Assembly (NCBI GenBank): GCA_022572335.1
Contig: JACZWD010000141.1
Location: 1-7,084 of the forward strand
Length of the DNA stretch: 7,084 bases
Source of the DNA: Pseudomonadota bacterium
Lineage (GTDB): Bacteria > Pseudomonadota > Alphaproteobacteria > Rhodospirillales > 2-02-FULL-58-16
Direction: 5' to 3'
This document shows positions 6,091 through 7,084 of the stretch, in pieces (position 1 is the stretch's first letter; every line of letters begins with the position of its first letter). The position numbers were made by a program, and so were the translations under genes. The notes below the pieces were generated by a model. That model ran no database searches. It was given only the letters and a program-made list of their open reading frames with translations, and was not told where the DNA came from.

Positions 6091-6717
6091 ATGATCAGAT
6101 ACGCAGCCCTCGCCGTCCTCTTCCTGGCCGCATGGACACCAACCGCCCAGGCGGATTTCTCGCAGGAAATAGGAATGTGCGAGTTCGGTGGCAACCATCC
6201 CGACATCCGAATCATTGCCTGTACCCGGAACATTCAGTCGGGGCGGTTCACCGGGCGAAATCTCGCCATCGCCTTCGCCAACCGGGGACTTGCCTACAAG
6301 AACAAAGGCCTGTTGGACAGGGCCATCGCCGACTACAATGAGGCCATCCGCCTGAATCCCGATATTGCTGAAACCTTCACCAACCGGGGCACTGCCTATT
6401 ATTACAACGGCCAAATCGGACGGGCCCTCAAGGACTACGATGAGGCCATCCGCCTGAAACCGGATTTTGCCCAAGCCTTCAGCAACCGGGGGAACGTCTA
6501 CAGAAAGAAAGGTCAATTCGACCGCGCCATCGAGGACTATGATGAGGCCATCCGCCTGGAGCCCGACAATGCCCAGGTCTTTGCCGACCGGGGGCTCGCC
6601 TACGAGAAGAAAGGTGAACCGACCCAAGCCCTGCGGGACTTCAAAAGGGCCCATGCCCTGGGCTATCGTCATTTGCTGCTTTTGAAGAAGCTCCGCGAGG
6701 GCGGCGAGATTCTGTGA
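6091..6717 (+). CDS. Secreted TPR-repeat protein of unknown role
   Basis: The 208-residue protein begins with a signal peptide (MIRYAALAVLFLAAWTPTAQA, cleavage likely after Ala21) and should act in the periplasm or outside the cell. A short N-terminal segment has two cysteines (Cys30 in GMCEFGG and Cys44 in IIACTRNIQSGR) that may form a disulfide. Four TPR units of exactly 34 residues follow: about 58-91, 92-125, 126-159 and 160-193, each with the N/DRG-x-AY, AxxDYxEAIRL, P pattern. The tail is Leu/Lys rich. TPR arrays bind other proteins; the partner is unknown. The start at 6091 is supported by AGAGGGG at 6081-6087, four bases upstream, and by the signal peptide. At DNA level the word ATGAGGCCATCCGCCTG recurs exactly every 102 bp (6338, 6440, 6542), a sign of recent repeat duplication or homogenisation. 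It stands alone between two copies of the MITE-like element and has no operon partner in the window. Confidence 0.85.
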   Translation: MIRYAALAVLFLAAWTPTAQADFSQEIGMCEFGGNHPDIRIIACTRNIQSGRFTGRNLAIAFANRGLAYKNKGLLDRAIADYNEAIRLNPDIAETFTNRGTAYYYNGQIGRALKDYDEAIRLKPDFAQAFSNRGNVYRKKGQFDRAIEDYDEAIRLEPDNAQVFADRGLAYEKKGEPTQALRDFKRAHALGYRHLLLLKKLREGGEIL

Positions 6718-6756
6718 GGGCGGCGGCGCGGCGCCTGGTAGTCTCTTCGGATCGAA

Positions 6757-6810
6757 AGCGGCCGTTGCCGCTGCCAGGGTTTCAAATCCGCCTTGCCGGC
6801 GAAAGCGGAT
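6757..6810 (+). terminator. Tandem hairpins after the TPR gene
   Basis: AGCGGC (6757-6762) pairs with GCCGCT (6767-6772) around a CGTT tetraloop, 39 bases after the stop. A second hairpin, ATCCGC (6786-6791) with GCGGAT (6805-6810), follows at once. Neither has a downstream T-run, so they could stabilise the transcript end or be part of the interspersed-repeat landscape rather than terminate efficiently. Confidence 0.3.
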
Positions 6811-6871
6811 AGGTAATCGGCACGTCCGGCGCGCGACGCCGCTGCATCATGGCAATCCCGGCCGGGGTTTT

Positions 6872-6892
6872 GCCCTGAGCCTGTCGAAGGGC
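6872..6892. repeat. Small REP-like inverted repeat
   Basis: GCCCT (6872-6876) and AGGGC (6888-6892) enclose GAGCCTGTCGA. The word CCCTGAGCCTGTCGAAGGG is one I recognise as a frequent intergenic repeat in many high-GC proteobacterial genomes. Its function is unknown. It lies about 40 bases before the second copy of the MITE-like element. Confidence 0.35.
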
Positions 6893-6933
6893 GACCGGCG
6901 ACCCGTTCATTCCGGAATCCCGTATCGGTGTCC

Positions 6934-7084
6934 CTTATACCAAGGGAAGCTGATCATGACTCATAGAGATCGCGTAGGCGGCTCGTCGGGCAGGAGGAAA
7001 GTTGCAGGCGATGCGGCGCATCGTCAAAACTTTTCGACGCCCTCCGACGGGCCGCATACGCGACCGCAACGGCGGCTTACCAAG
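6934..7084. mobile_element. MITE-like element, copy 2 (partial, cut by window end)
   Basis: Positions 6937-7084 align without gaps to 5727-5874 of copy 1, 141 of 148 bases identical and in the same orientation. The left terminal repeat, all of hairpin 1 and the first bases of hairpin 2 are visible; the rest lies beyond the window. Differences include GC to AA in the terminal repeat (6947-6948) and a change that breaks one base pair near the base of hairpin 1 (GCCGCATACGCGA instead of GCCGCCTACGCGA). Copy 2 starts CCCTTATACC where copy 1 has CCCTTAATACC. Confidence 0.8.

Noticed and set aside
5792..6094. Short plus-strand ORF of 100 codons inside the element
   Set aside because: It is composed of the inverted-repeat arms and continues into the spacer. 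It has no transposase motif and its length is dictated by the hairpin sequence.
5527..6672. 381-codon minus-strand ORF covering the element and the TPR gene
   Set aside because: It is the antisense of the TPR repeats (hence its own periodicity) continued through the hairpin element. It has no recognisable motif, and the plus-strand gene has a signal peptide and ribosome binding site.
5723..7084. CRISPR array
   Set aside because: Only two repeats of well over 100 bp, 1.2 kb apart with a gene between them; no short regularly spaced repeats anywhere.

Overview
The window looks like chromosomal DNA of a high-GC proteobacterium, most likely an alphaproteobacterium of Rhodospirillales type. This is an inference from four things: the strong GC bias of the coding regions, an endonuclease-type MutL, a family of TPR-sulfotransferase proteins and a secreted TPR protein of a style common in that class. 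No rRNA or marker gene is present to settle the taxonomy.

Layout, left to right. Positions 1-125 look like the end of an insertion sequence. On the minus strand they hold the first 11 codons of an unidentified ORF with an excellent ribosome binding site, probably a transposase. This end abuts a minus-strand TPR-sulfotransferase gene (108-1346) that is broken twice: by an in-frame TAA at codon 51 and by loss of most of its sulfotransferase domain at the junction. Positions 1347-2025 hold no convincing gene, only small inverted repeats and possible relics. Next comes a two-gene operon, pgi (2026-3675) and mutL (3672-5453), overlapping by ATGA. Both are intact, with all expected catalytic residues. 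Positions 5454-5722 are non-coding and contain several hairpins. Then follows a highly structured 270-bp element (5723-5992), a secreted TPR-repeat protein gene (6091-6717), a hairpin-rich spacer, and a second, direct-orientation copy of the element (from 6934, cut off by the window end).

The most unusual object is the 270-bp element. It has 33-bp terminal inverted repeats (32/33 paired). These enclose two hairpins of exactly 94 nt each, each tipped by CGATGC/GCATCG, so one strand can fold as a three-way junction. It has no ORF that could be its own transposase, so it is best described as a MITE-like non-autonomous element. Two copies, 141/148 identical over the visible overlap, bracket the TPR gene and make a potentially excisable or amplifiable 1,210-bp unit.

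Functionally, pgi and mutL are housekeeping genes (hexose phosphate isomerisation, mismatch repair). The flanks are an accessory zone worked over by mobile elements: a dying sulfotransferase gene on the left and a MITE-flanked secreted TPR protein on the right.
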